A DNA stretch of 53,796 nt from Miltoncostaeales bacterium (GTDB lineage: Bacteria > Actinomycetota > Thermoleophilia > Miltoncostaeales > Miltoncostaeaceae). The translations under genes and the position numbers were made by a program. The DNA is taken from assembly GCA_030833665.1 (NCBI GenBank), contig JAURGT010000010.1, forward strand, positions 1 to 53,796, in the 5' to 3' direction. The stretch's first letter is position 1, and each line of letters begins with the position of its first letter. The notes beneath the pieces are model-generated. The model was not told the origin of the DNA and did not search any database. It saw only the letters and a program-made list of their open reading frames with translations. Shown here one piece after another: positions 1-7,832 of the stretch.

Positions 1-612
1 GTTCGCGCTGCGTAGGTTCGCGTGGTTCAGGTACGCGTAGAAGAGGTCCGCGCCGGACAGGTTCGCGCCGGACAGGTTCGCGCCGGATAGGCCCGCGCCC
101 ATCAGGTTCGTGTACGGGGTCAGGTTTGCCCCGGACAGGTTCGCGCCGGATAGGTTCGCAAAGGACAGGTTCGCCTTGGCCAAGTCCGCGTTGGCCAAGT
201 CCGCGTTGGCCAAGTCCGCGCCCCCGCACCTCGGCGCGCATGCGGGCGTCGCGTTGCCCCGCTTCGCATTCTTCCCATGCACGGGCGCGGCGTAGTGGAA
301 CTTCGCCCCCTTCCGTTTTGCCCCCCGCAGATCGGCGTGCCGCAGCTTCGCCCCCCGGAAGTCCGCCTTGCGGAGGTCGGCCCCCCTGAAGTCCACGCCC
401 CGCAGGTCGGCCTTGGTGAACTTCGCCCCCCGCAGGTTGCCGTGGTGCTCGGCGGTCCAGCGGTGGACGACGCCGCGGCAGTCGGCCCCGGGCTTGAGCA
501 CGCAGGTCTTCTTGCCGGTGCCGATCGTGGTCGAGACCCCGGCGAGCCCGGAGGCGGGGATCGCCAGCCCGAAGGCGGCGCTGGCGAGGATGGCGGTGGT
601 GCGAAGGCGCAT
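1..612 (-). CDS. Exported pentapeptide-repeat protein (3' end cut by window edge)
   Basis: Read on the minus strand from ATG at 612, this frame stays open for 204 codons to base 1, so the C-terminus lies outside the window. Residues 1-24 look like a Sec signal peptide (MRLR, a hydrophobic stretch, then a small-residue end). Pentapeptide repeats of the A(D/N)LXX type follow in two blocks: about 60-106 (GAKF, KADL, GVDF, GADL) and about 131-204 (ANADL, GANLS several times). A non-repeat linker at about 107-130 separates them. Two Cys pairs (C37/C45 and C125/C129) could form disulfides. Such repeats fold as a right-handed quadrilateral beta-helix; no function follows from that. A divergent gene (amt) starts at 988. 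An AAGGA-like ribosome site precedes the ATG. Confidence 0.8.
   Translation of the reverse strand, partial: MRLRTTAILASAAFGLAIPASGLAGVSTTIGTGKKTCVLKPGADCRGVVHRWTAEHHGNLRGAKFTKADLRGVDFRGADLRKADFRGAKLRHADLRGAKRKGAKFHYAAPVHGKNAKRGNATPACAPRCGGADLANADLANADLAKANLSFANLSGANLSGANLTPYTNLMGAGLSGANLSGANLSGADLFYAYLNHANLRSAN
176..220. repeat. Three exact tandem copies of a 15-bp unit in the pentapeptide gene
   Basis: The 15-mer ttggccaagtccgcg occurs three times head to tail at 176-190, 191-205 and 206-220. Read on the minus strand it encodes the repeated ADLAN units. A second unit, gccggacaggttcgc, occurs twice at 52-66 and 67-81 with a decayed third copy. Exact codon-level identity suggests recent unit duplication by slippage rather than old divergence. 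Confidence 0.85.
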
Positions 613-987
613 GGGGGTCCTTGGTGGGGAGGTGCTGTGCGAAGAGAGTAACGGCCGGCGGGGTCCGAAGAGGGGCGACGGGGTTCTATGGCGTAGGGAA
701 CCCATATCCGCACCCCCGCCGCCTCTCCCGCGACGCCACCCCCCTCCCGGCCCCCGGGGGCCAGGGAGGGGAAACCCCCGGGGCACCATCACGGCCACGC
801 CCTCGCCCGTGGCAACGCAGAGGACGCACGCCGACGGTAGTGAAAGGGCCGTAGGTCGGGTCGGCCCTGTGGCCAGTCGTTCTGGGTAGCGCTTGTGCGC
901 CGGGCCATGCGCGTGGCGGCGGTCCGCTTGAGAGCGTGCGGGCACCCCGCGACGGGGTGATCTGAATCCCCTTTCCCGGAGGTCGAA
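613..987. other. Divergent intergenic region with two strong hairpins
   Basis: This 375-bp gap lies between the outward-facing pentapeptide and amt genes. I find no convincing gene in it. It holds a strong inverted repeat at 741-771: arms CCCCTCCC and GGGAGGGG around a GG-CCCCC-GGGGG-CC core. It also holds a perfect 7-bp stem at 943-959 (CACCCCG, CGA, CGGGGTG), 28 nt before the amt start. No gene ends here, so neither hairpin has an obvious terminator role. Promoters for both genes must lie here but no box is clear enough to call. Confidence 0.5.
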
Positions 988-2304
988 GTGAATAGCGTCG
1001 CCATTGACACCGTATGGGTGGTGGTGGCCGGGTGCCTGGTGCTGCTCATGCAGGCCGGGTTTGCGTGCCTCGAGATGGGCCTCTCGCGCATGAAGCACTC
1101 GGGGGCGGTGGCCGCGAAGATCCTCGTGAACTTCGCGCTCGCCCTCGTCGTGTTCTGGGCCGTCGGCTACGCCATCGCCTTCGGCGATGGAAACGGGGTG
1201 TTCGGCTCGACCGCCTGGTTCATCGAGATCGGGAACGCCGGCGGGGTCGGGTCGCTCTCGTACTCCGGCATCGACGAGGCCACGAAGTTCTTCTTCCAGT
1301 CGATGTTCGCGGCCGTGGCGCTGGCGATCGTGTGGGGCACCATGCTCGACCGCGCCAGGTTCGTCACCTACCTGCCCTTTGCGGTCCTGTTCGTGGGCAT
1401 CATCTACCCGCTCGTCGCGCATTGGGTGTGGGGCGGCGGCTGGCTCTACGAGAATGGCTTCCAGGACTTCGCCGGCTCGGGGGTGGTGCACGTGACCGGC
1501 GCATTCGCGGGCCTCGCGGGCGCCATCGTCGTGGGCGCCCGCATCGGCAAGTATCGCGACGGAATACCACAGCCCATTCCGGGGCACTCGATGCCGCTGG
1601 CGATCCTGGGGGTGTTGCTGCTCTGGGTGGGCTGGATGGGATTCAACGCCGGGTCATTCCTCGGCGCCGAGGGGAAGCCCATCGGCCAGGTCGTCGTGGT
1701 CACCTGCCTCGCCGGCGCCTTCGGCGTGCTGGCGGCCGTGGTAATGGCGCGCGTGATGCTCGGCAGCTTCGACATCGGCATGATGGGCAACGGCGCCATC
1801 GCCGGCCTCGGCGCCATCGCCGGGCCATGCGCATTCGTGGAGCCCTGGGCCGGGGCGATCATCGGCCTCGTCGCCGGGGCAGTGATGGTCCCGATGGTCC
1901 TCTTCATCGACCGGCGCGGAATCGATGATCCGATCGGCGTATTTGCCGGGCACGGCATGGGTGGCATCGTCGGAGTGCTCGCCGCGGGCATCTTCACCAC
2001 GTCCGAGGCGGCTTCACGGCTCGGCGGGCGACCCGGTCTCGTGTACGGCGGCGGCTTCTCGCAGTTGGGCTGGCAGTTCGTTGGCCTCGTCGCCATCGCT
2101 GGCTTCGCATTCGTCACGGCATGGCTGGCGTTCTCGCTGATCAAGGTCACCGTGGGGCTGCGTGCGTCGGAGGCCGACGAGATGGCCGGGCTCGACATCT
2201 CGGAGCACGGCATGTTCGGCTACCCGGAGCGGTTCATCGAGGTGGTCGGCGCGGAGCCGGAGGAGCCGATCTCGAGCGTTGGGGCGCCGATCACGTCACA
2301 CTGA
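988..2304 (+). CDS. amt: Ammonium transporter (Amt family), paralogue 1
   Basis: A 438-aa polytopic membrane protein of the Amt/Mep/Rh family, which conducts ammonium across the cytoplasmic membrane as a trimer. The family landmarks are visible: the conserved AHWVWGGGW segment, D160 and H168 in DFAGSGVVH (first pore histidine), and the second pore histidine in the GHGMGG segment near residue 322. It starts at GTG 988, four bases after a GGAGGT ribosome site (978-983), and has no signal peptide. It is followed after 4 nt by a HAD phosphatase and then by a second Amt gene that carries PII. Unlike that paralogue it has no PII gene directly behind it. The C-terminal tail ([20 protein letters not shown]) has the conserved shape of Amt proteins that contact PII. 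Confidence 0.95.
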   Translation: MNSVAIDTVWVVVAGCLVLLMQAGFACLEMGLSRMKHSGAVAAKILVNFALALVVFWAVGYAIAFGDGNGVFGSTAWFIEIGNAGGVGSLSYSGIDEATKFFFQSMFAAVALAIVWGTMLDRARFVTYLPFAVLFVGIIYPLVAHWVWGGGWLYENGFQDFAGSGVVHVTGAFAGLAGAIVVGARIGKYRDGIPQPIPGHSMPLAILGVLLLWVGWMGFNAGSFLGAEGKPIGQVVVVTCLAGAFGVLAAVVMARVMLGSFDIGMMGNGAIAGLGAIAGPCAFVEPWAGAIIGLVAGAVMVPMVLFIDRRGIDDPIGVFAGHGMGGIVGVLAAGIFTTSEAASRLGGRPGLVYGGGFSQLGWQFVGLVAIAGFAFVTAWLAFSLIKVTVGLRASEADEMAGLDISEHGMFGYPERFIEVVGAEPEEPISSVGAPITSH

Positions 2305-2308
2305 GTAC

Positions 2309-2977
2309 GTGCTGGTGCTCTTCGACATCGACGGGACCCTCCTGCACGGGCGTCCCGAAGGGCATACGCGGGCCATGGTCGATGCCATGGCCCGCGTATG
2401 GTCGGTGCCCGTCGCGCCGGATGATGTGTGGGCCGTCGACCCCGCTGGGCGTACTGACCGGGAGATCGCGCGCCTCGTGCTGAGGGGGCATGGGGTGGCG
2501 GACGCGGCGATCGACTCGGGCATCGCCGAGTGGATGATCATCGCCAGCCAGGTGCACGAGCGGGTGGCCGGCGACCACCCGGCGCCGGTAGCGGCGACCG
2601 ATGCTCCGGCAGTGACCGCCGGGCTCGTGGCCGGCGGCGCCGAGATCGCTCTCCTCACGGGCAATCTCGAGCCCATCGGCCGCGCGAAGGTGGCGGCCGC
2701 AGGCCTCGCTGATCGCTTCGGCCCCGGGGGCGGGTTCGGGTCGGATGCCGAGCGGCGGTCCGATCTGGTGGGCGTCGCGATGTCGCGCGCACGTCGCAGC
2801 CACGCGCATGGCGACGTCGTGATCGTGGGTGATACGCCGCGCGATATCGCGGCCGCGCGCGAGGCGGGGGTGCGCGTAGTGGCCGTCACCACCGGGGCAT
2901 TCGCCGCGCAGGATCTCTCGGAGGCCGACGGCGTGGCCGATGGCCTCACGGGCGCGGTCGCCCTGATCATGGCCTGA
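2309..2977 (+). CDS. HAD-superfamily hydrolase, phosphoglycolate phosphatase-like
   Basis: A 222-aa HAD-like phosphatase. Motif I is DIDGT near the N-terminus, holding the Asp nucleophile and Asp general acid. Motif II is the LLTGN region, and motif IV is IVGDTPRDIAAAREAG near residue 170-185. Length and motifs fit the phosphoglycolate phosphatase/PpaX branch; the substrate cannot be read from sequence. I place the start at GTG 2309, four bases after the amt stop, because motif I begins six residues later. No separate ribosome site is seen, so translational coupling to amt is likely. Its position between two ammonium transporters is unusual and may be incidental. Confidence 0.85.
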   Translation: MLVLFDIDGTLLHGRPEGHTRAMVDAMARVWSVPVAPDDVWAVDPAGRTDREIARLVLRGHGVADAAIDSGIAEWMIIASQVHERVAGDHPAPVAATDAPAVTAGLVAGGAEIALLTGNLEPIGRAKVAAAGLADRFGPGGGFGSDAERRSDLVGVAMSRARRSHAHGDVVIVGDTPRDIAAAREAGVRVVAVTTGAFAAQDLSEADGVADGLTGAVALIMA

Positions 2978-3144
2978 TCCCCCTCGCGGGATCATCGCGC
3001 CGTCCGCGCCCTTGTGCGCGCGGCGAAGGCCCGGGGTGCCATTTGCTCCCGGTGCACAAGGAGCCGCCGCGAGCGCGTCCATAGCCTCGTCTCTGCAATG
3101 GGGAGCCGACCGGCCCCCGTGTTCCCTACGAAGGAGTTGCGCAC

Positions 3145-4602
3145 ATGCGCCTGAGGTCACTCCGGACGACAGCGCTGGCAGCGGGGGTGCTGCTGCTCGC
3201 CGTTCCCGGCCTGGCCATGGCACAGGACGAGGGACCGACGCCCACCGATATCGCCGTCAACTCGATTTGGGTGGTGCTCGGGGCGATCCTCGTGCTGTTC
3301 ATGCAGGCCGGCTTCGCGATGCTCGAGATCGGGCTCTCGCGCATGAAGAACGCCGGTGCCGTGGCGGGAAAGATCGTCATCAACCTTTCAATCGCCATCC
3401 TGATGTTCTGGGCGACGGGATTCGCCCTTGCATTCGGTGACGGTGACGGGTTCTGGGGCCAGATGGGCTGGTTCCTGAACGCCACCGACGCCGCGGCCGA
3501 CACCAACTCGCTCGGCCTGAACTCATTCATGAACGCGATCGGGGCCTACAACATCCCGGTCGAGGCGTTCTTCTTCTTCCAGGTCGTGTTCTGCGCCGTC
3601 TCCCTGGCGATCGTCTTCGGCACGATGCTCGACCGCACGAAGTTCATCGGCTACGTCATCTTCGCCGTTGTCTTCACGGGCCTGATCTACCCGATCGTCG
3701 CCCACTGGACCTGGGGCGGCGGCTGGCTCGCCCAGGACGGGTTCCTCGACTTCGCGGGCTCGTCGATCGTGCACCTCCAGGGCGCCACGGCGGCGCTGGT
3801 TGGCACATTGGTCCTCGGAGCCAGGATCGGGAAGTTCAAGGACGGCAAGCCACAACCGATACCCGGCCACTCGATACCGCTCTTCATCCTGGGCGTGATC
3901 ATCCTGTGGGTGGGCTGGATGGGCTTCAACGCGGGCTCCACCCTCGGGGCGGTCGGCCTGAACTTCGCCGACATCGCCGTGAACACGAACCTCGCGGCGG
4001 CGGCCGGCGTCATCGGCGCAACCATCGGCTCGATCGTCATGTTCAAGACGCTGGACGTGTCGCAGATGGGCAACGGCGCGATCGCAGGCCTCGTGGCCAT
4101 CACGGCCCCGTGCGCCTTCGTCGACCCGTGGGCAGCCGTGGCGATCGGCTTCGTCGCCGGCATCATCGTGCCGCCGCTTGTGGTGCTCGTCGACAAGATC
4201 CGGGTGGATGACCCCATCGGTGCCATCCCCGTGCACGGCATCGCAGGCATCTGGGGCACCCTGGCCATCGGTCTCTTCGCGACCGAGGGACGCATCGGCG
4301 AGCTGGGCGTGAGCACCGGCCTGCTGGTGGGGGGCAGCGCCGAGCAGCTCTGGGTGCAGTTCTACGGGATCGTCGCGACGATCGCGTTCACGGGCCTGGC
4401 GTCCCTGATCGTGTTCCTGATCATCAAGCACACGGTCGGCCTGCGGGTGAGCGAGCAGGATGAGCTCGCCGGCCTGGACATCGCCGAGCACGGGATGTAC
4501 GGGTACCCTGAGCAGTTCATCGAGGTGCCGGGAGCGTTCCCCGAGGGGGCTCGCGGCATGGACCTGGCGAACCTCGGCGTGCGAACGTCGAGCACGGACT
4601 AA
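3145..4602 (+). CDS. amt: Ammonium transporter (Amt family), paralogue 2, with signal peptide
   Basis: A 485-aa Amt channel. Unlike paralogue 1 it has an N-terminal signal peptide (MRLRSLRTT, hydrophobic core, cleavage near AMA-Q27), as E. coli AmtB does. The first pore histidine is H210 in DFAGSSIVH; the second is in the VHGIAGIWGTL segment. The C-terminal tail with LDIAEHGMYGYPEQF matches PII-binding tails. It also has a loop of about 25 residues near 113-140 that paralogue 1 lacks. The ribosome site AAGGAG lies 8 nt before the ATG. glnK follows after 12 nt, the classic amtB-glnK arrangement. The 167-bp gap before it suggests its own promoter. Confidence 0.96.
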   Translation: MRLRSLRTTALAAGVLLLAVPGLAMAQDEGPTPTDIAVNSIWVVLGAILVLFMQAGFAMLEIGLSRMKNAGAVAGKIVINLSIAILMFWATGFALAFGDGDGFWGQMGWFLNATDAAADTNSLGLNSFMNAIGAYNIPVEAFFFFQVVFCAVSLAIVFGTMLDRTKFIGYVIFAVVFTGLIYPIVAHWTWGGGWLAQDGFLDFAGSSIVHLQGATAALVGTLVLGARIGKFKDGKPQPIPGHSIPLFILGVIILWVGWMGFNAGSTLGAVGLNFADIAVNTNLAAAAGVIGATIGSIVMFKTLDVSQMGNGAIAGLVAITAPCAFVDPWAAVAIGFVAGIIVPPLVVLVDKIRVDDPIGAIPVHGIAGIWGTLAIGLFATEGRIGELGVSTGLLVGGSAEQLWVQFYGIVATIAFTGLASLIVFLIIKHTVGLRVSEQDELAGLDIAEHGMYGYPEQFIEVPGAFPEGARGMDLANLGVRTSSTD

Positions 4603-4614
4603 GGGGGTTCGAAC

Positions 4615-4977
4615 GTGAAGAAGATCGAGGCGTTCATCCGCCACGAGGCGTTCGACGAGATCCGGAACCGGCTGGCCGGCATGGGGCTTCCCTCCATGTC
4701 GATCAGCGAGGTGAAGGGCTCCGGCCGCCAGGGCGGGTACACCGAGAGCTATCGCGGTGCCAAGGCCACCATCTTCATGCGACCGAAGCTGAAGCTGGAG
4801 ATGGTGGTGGACGACACCGATGTGGATCGCGCCGTTGACGTGATCCTCGAGCTGGCCCACACGGGCGAGCCCGGGGACGGCAAGATCTTCATCATGCCGG
4901 TGGACGACGCGGTACGGGTGCGCACCGGCGAGCGCGGGGACGTCGTCCTCGCGCCGCACCCCGAGGACGCGGCCTAG
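4615..4977 (+). CDS. glnK: Nitrogen regulatory protein PII (GlnK type) lacking Tyr51
   Basis: A 120-aa PII trimer-forming signal protein that binds ATP/ADP and 2-oxoglutarate and normally plugs the Amt channel. Conserved parts are MKKIEAFIR at the start, VKGSGRQGG leading into the T-loop (Q39), K58 in RPKLK, and GDGKIFI with VRTGE near the end. The T-loop is aberrant: in E. coli numbering Tyr51, the uridylylated or adenylylated residue, is Ala51. Residue 49 is also Ala, so the cyanobacterial phospho-serine is absent too. Y46 remains. It starts at GTG 4615 after a GGGGG site. Its TAG stop shares the palindrome CTAG with the stop of the convergent histidine kinase. Confidence 0.95.
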   Translation: MKKIEAFIRHEAFDEIRNRLAGMGLPSMSISEVKGSGRQGGYTESYRGAKATIFMRPKLKLEMVVDDTDVDRAVDVILELAHTGEPGDGKIFIMPVDDAVRVRTGERGDVVLAPHPEDAA

Positions 4978-6488
4978 CCCATCCTCACCGGAGAGGCCTC
5001 ATGGGAGCCCCCGTCCGCCACGGGCGGGGGCTCCCTGTCGCCTCCCTCGGGCGCCTCCGCCGGAAGCACGAGGGCGAAGCGCGCCCCGCCGCCGGGGGCC
5101 TCCTCCACCGTCACGTCCCCGCCGAGCGCACGGGCGAGCGAGCGTGCTATCGCGAGCCCGAGCCCCGAGCCCACCTGGCCCTCCGGGGTCTCCTCCGACG
5201 TGAACGGCTCGAACACCGCCTCGCGGCGCTCCGGTGCAATTCCGGGCCCGGTGTCCGACACGATCACGGCGACGCCGCCGCCGGAGACCGCCGTTGCCGA
5301 CACCGTCACCGTGCCGCCCTCCGGTGTCCACCGGATCGCGTTGTCGATGAGGTTGCCGATCGCCTGCTGCACGCGGTCAGCATCCGTGGTGATCTCGGGG
5401 AGCGCGTCAATCTGGGTCACAAGGGCCACGCGCGCGGTGTCGGCGGCCGACGAGAAGGCATCGGTCGCGGCGCGCACGGGGTTGGCCGCCGGGGTGCGCG
5501 ACAGGTACACGCGAAAGCGATCGGCGTCCATGCGCGCGAGGTCGAGCAGGTCGGTCACCAGCACCTCGAGGCGGTTGGCCTCGGACGCGATGGCCCCGAG
5601 CGAGCGCGGTACGGCGTCCTCCGGCACCACGCCGTCCGACAGGGCGAGCGCGTGGCCGCGAATCGCGGTGAGCGGTGTGCGCAGGTCGTGGGTGACGCGC
5701 ATCAGGAACTCGCGGGCCATGCGGTCGCGCCGCGCCAGCTGCTGCACCATGGCGTTGAACGAACGCGCGACGGCGTCGAGTTCCTCAGCACCTCCCTCGG
5801 CGACGGTGGTCTGCAGGTCGCCCTCGGCGACCTTGCGCGCGGCCTGCTCGAGGTCGCGCAGGGGGCGCGTGGCGCGGCGGGTGATCCAGAGCACCAGCCC
5901 CACGGCCACCACCAGACCTGCGAGTACGGCCAGGAGCACCGGGAAGATCACGCTGCCCCACGCGGCGGTCACCTCGGCCTGAGGGCGCGTCAGCACGATG
6001 GCCCCGAGATAGCGGCCATTCGCCAGCACCGGAGCGGCCGCGCCGAAGGTCGGCGTGCGCGCGCCGGTGGGCGTGAACCCGAAGATCTGCGAGCCGTCGC
6101 GGACGATCACCTCGGGATCGAGGTCGCGCGCCACGGTCTCGGGCAGTCCGCCGAACGGGTCGGCGGCGCCGGGGGAGAGGGCGAGGCCCACGTAGTAGAG
6201 CCTCGTGCCGGGTCCGGCGAGCTCCTCGAGGTTGCCGATGGGCTCGCGCGTGCTGAACGGCTGGCCGGTCCGCAGGGCCGTGGCCGCGCGTTCGGACACG
6301 ATGCCGGCGACGGCCTGGGCCTGGCGGTTGAGCTCGTCCTTGGCCTGCGTGGTTGCCTGCCCCTGGATGAGAGAGACTCCGACGGCCATGAAGAGCACGG
6401 CCGCGACGAGGAGCCCCCCGATGGCTCCGAGCGCGATGCGCCCCCAGAGGGTCGCCCAGGGCCGCCGGCGCACCGGCGGCGCGTTCAC
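4974..6488 (-). CDS. Two-component sensor histidine kinase
   Basis: A 504-aa membrane sensor kinase. From the GTG at 6488 the order is: TM1 (about 17-40), an extracytoplasmic sensing region of about 140 residues, TM2 (about 180-202), HAMP (about 203-255), and HisKA with the phospho-acceptor H267 in VTHDLRTPL. Then comes an HATPase domain with N-box GNLIDNAIRW, G1 box SDTGPGI and G2 box GSGLGLAIA. The start is chosen because GTG 6488 overlaps the response-regulator stop in a 4-bp GTGA; an upstream start at 6539 would overlap by 55 bp. It pairs with the OmpR-type regulator before it. The signal sensed is unknown. It ends convergently into glnK with overlapping stops. Confidence 0.93.
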   Translation of the reverse strand: MNAPPVRRRPWATLWGRIALGAIGGLLVAAVLFMAVGVSLIQGQATTQAKDELNRQAQAVAGIVSERAATALRTGQPFSTREPIGNLEELAGPGTRLYYVGLALSPGAADPFGGLPETVARDLDPEVIVRDGSQIFGFTPTGARTPTFGAAAPVLANGRYLGAIVLTRPQAEVTAAWGSVIFPVLLAVLAGLVVAVGLVLWITRRATRPLRDLEQAARKVAEGDLQTTVAEGGAEELDAVARSFNAMVQQLARRDRMAREFLMRVTHDLRTPLTAIRGHALALSDGVVPEDAVPRSLGAIASEANRLEVLVTDLLDLARMDADRFRVYLSRTPAANPVRAATDAFSSAADTARVALVTQIDALPEITTDADRVQQAIGNLIDNAIRWTPEGGTVTVSATAVSGGGVAVIVSDTGPGIAPERREAVFEPFTSEETPEGQVGSGLGLAIARSLARALGGDVTVEEAPGGGARFALVLPAEAPEGGDREPPPVADGGSHEASPVRMG

Positions 6489-7192
6489 CGCCGGGCCGGG
6501 ACCTTGTACCCGGTCCCCCACACGGTCTCGATGGGGCATGCGCCGCCGAGCTTGCGCCGCAGCTGCCGCACGTGCACGTCGATCGTGCGGCTGTCACCGA
6601 GGAAGGTGTAGCCCCACACCTTCTCGAGGAGCTGCTCGCGGCTCAGCACGAGGCCGCGGGCCTGCACGAGCGCGGTGAGGAGGTCGAACTCCTTGGGCGT
6701 CAGCGCGACCTCGTCGCCCTTCACGAAGACCTCGCGCGGGCCCACCTCGATGCGCAGGTCGTCCACCTCGAGTACCGGTGGCACGTCGGCGTCGAGCGCC
6801 TCCGCCGGTGCGTCGGCACGGCGCAGCACCGCGCGCACGCGCGCCACCAACTCGCGCGGGTCGAAGGGCTTCGTCACGTAGTCGTCGGCGCCGAGCTCGA
6901 GGCCCACCACCTTGTCCACCGCGTCGTCGCGCGCGGTGAGCATGAGGATCGGCATCGCACCGCCACCCTGGCGAATGCGGCGGGTCACCTCGAAGCCGTC
7001 GACGCCGGGCAGGTTCAGGTCGAGCAGCAGGAGGTCGGGGCGCTCTTCCTCGATGCTCGCGAGGGCGTCGTCGCCGCGCTCGGCGACCTCCACGCGGAAG
7101 CCCGCGGCCTCGAGGTACATCTTGGCGAACGAGGCGATGTTCGGCTCATCCTCCGCGATCAGGATGAACGGCTGTTCGTCGGTGGAGGCCAT
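6485..7192 (-). CDS. OmpR/PhoB-family response regulator
   Basis: A 235-aa DNA-binding response regulator and partner of the downstream kinase. The receiver domain (about 8-125) has the acidic pair E14/D15, phospho-acceptor D58 in LLLLDLNLPG, the T in MLTARD and the K in YVTKPFDP. A winged-helix output domain follows (about 145-235), with ALTPKEFDLL, SREQLLEKVWGY and RTIDVHVRQLRRKLG. I use ATG 7192, which begins MASTDEQPF just ahead of the receiver fold; it lies 14 nt after the preceding gene. A longer frame to 7267 would overlap that gene. Start placement is moderately sure because no strong ribosome site is seen. Confidence 0.93.
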   Translation of the reverse strand: MASTDEQPFILIAEDEPNIASFAKMYLEAAGFRVEVAERGDDALASIEEERPDLLLLDLNLPGVDGFEVTRRIRQGGGAMPILMLTARDDAVDKVVGLELGADDYVTKPFDPRELVARVRAVLRRADAPAEALDADVPPVLEVDDLRIEVGPREVFVKGDEVALTPKEFDLLTALVQARGLVLSREQLLEKVWGYTFLGDSRTIDVHVRQLRRKLGGACPIETVWGTGYKVPARR

Positions 7193-7206
7193 TGCTTCGG
7201 CCAAGG

Positions 7207-7758
7207 TTACCCCCGGCCGGGGCGCGGCGTCTGCCGCAGGGGGAGCGTGATGGGCCGGAGCGGCCACGCCTGGGTCGGCTGGCTGTTCACGCGGAAGGTG
7301 CCCACGCCGTCGAGCCGCACCTTGCCGGTGCCGGTGATCGACAGCATCACGTTGCCGCCTCCGCGGAATGTCACCCGCAGGGCACGGCCCTCGATCGAGA
7401 ACATCTCGCGGGCGGACGGCGCGAAGGTGAGCTTGCGGGGCGGGGCCCCGCGCCGTGCCGCGGGGCCGCCGCCGCGCGGCTTCGGCCTGAGCAGCCGGCG
7501 CCCGCCGACGATCACGCGGGCATCCCCCGCGCGGTCGATCACCTTCACCTTCATGCCGCCGACGTCGCCGAAGGCGAGGAAGTTCCCGCTCACGCGGACT
7601 TCCCCGGCGCCGTCCACGAATATCTGCCCACCGGCCGTACGCGCGGACGGCGTCTGCGATGCCCCCGTGTGCGCCCCGGCGGGGTGATGGGCCGACGCGA
7701 TCGCGGGCAGCGCAGCGATGGCCGCCGCGACGGCGACGGTGACGAGGGTCCGGTTCAC
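7207..7758 (-). CDS. Secreted protein of unknown function, beta-rich
   Basis: A 183-aa protein with a clear signal peptide (MNRTLVTVAVAAAIAALPAIASA). The mature part is glycine- and valine-rich with short alternating beta-like strands: GEVRVSGNFLAFG, KVKVIDRAG, LRVTFRGGGNVMLSITGTGKVRLDG. A basic proline/arginine linker (about 88-107) sits in the middle. The strands resemble each other across the linker, suggesting two related beta units of about 50 residues. I do not recognise the family. It ends 14 nt before the response-regulator start, so it may be the first gene of the two-component operon and have an envelope-sensing role; that is inference. Confidence 0.75.
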   Translation of the reverse strand: MNRTLVTVAVAAAIAALPAIASAHHPAGAHTGASQTPSARTAGGQIFVDGAGEVRVSGNFLAFGDVGGMKVKVIDRAGDARVIVGGRRLLRPKPRGGGPAARRGAPPRKLTFAPSAREMFSIEGRALRVTFRGGGNVMLSITGTGKVRLDGVGTFRVNSQPTQAWPLRPITLPLRQTPRPGRG

Positions 7759-7806
7759 GGTCTGAATGGTTCCGCGCGAAGGCGTGCAGCGCGAGGGGCA
7801 GGACGT

Positions 7807-7825
7807 AAGGGCTTTGTTAGCCCTT
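7807..7825 (-). terminator. Hairpin terminator after the zinc-ribbon gene
   Basis: A perfect 7-bp stem, AAGGGCT/AGCCCTT with loop TTGTT on the plus strand, sits 7 nt beyond the stop of the minus-strand gene 7833-8216. No long U-run follows, so strength is uncertain. Confidence 0.5.
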
Positions 7826-7832
7826 TCGGTGC

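Noticed and set aside
52-222. Short direct repeats considered as a CRISPR array
   Set aside because: Units are 15 bp, adjacent with no spacers, and in frame with ADLxx protein repeats, so they are pentapeptide codons.
3523-4959. 478-residue minus-strand frame opposite the second amt and glnK
   Set aside because: It is antisense to two clear genes, and is rich in His/Asp/Arg as expected for a shadow.
5001-6611. 536-residue plus-strand frame antisense to the histidine kinase
   Set aside because: It is a long open shadow caused by high G+C and mirrors the kinase codons. The composition is Arg/His/Gly-rich and no domain is visible, while the minus-strand kinase shows all expected motifs.
7165-7178. 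LexA-like dyad TGAAC-GGCT-GTTCG in the response regulator
   Set aside because: One arm differs from the CGAAC-N4-GTTCG consensus and the site lies inside the coding sequence near the start of the receiver domain, so chance is likely.
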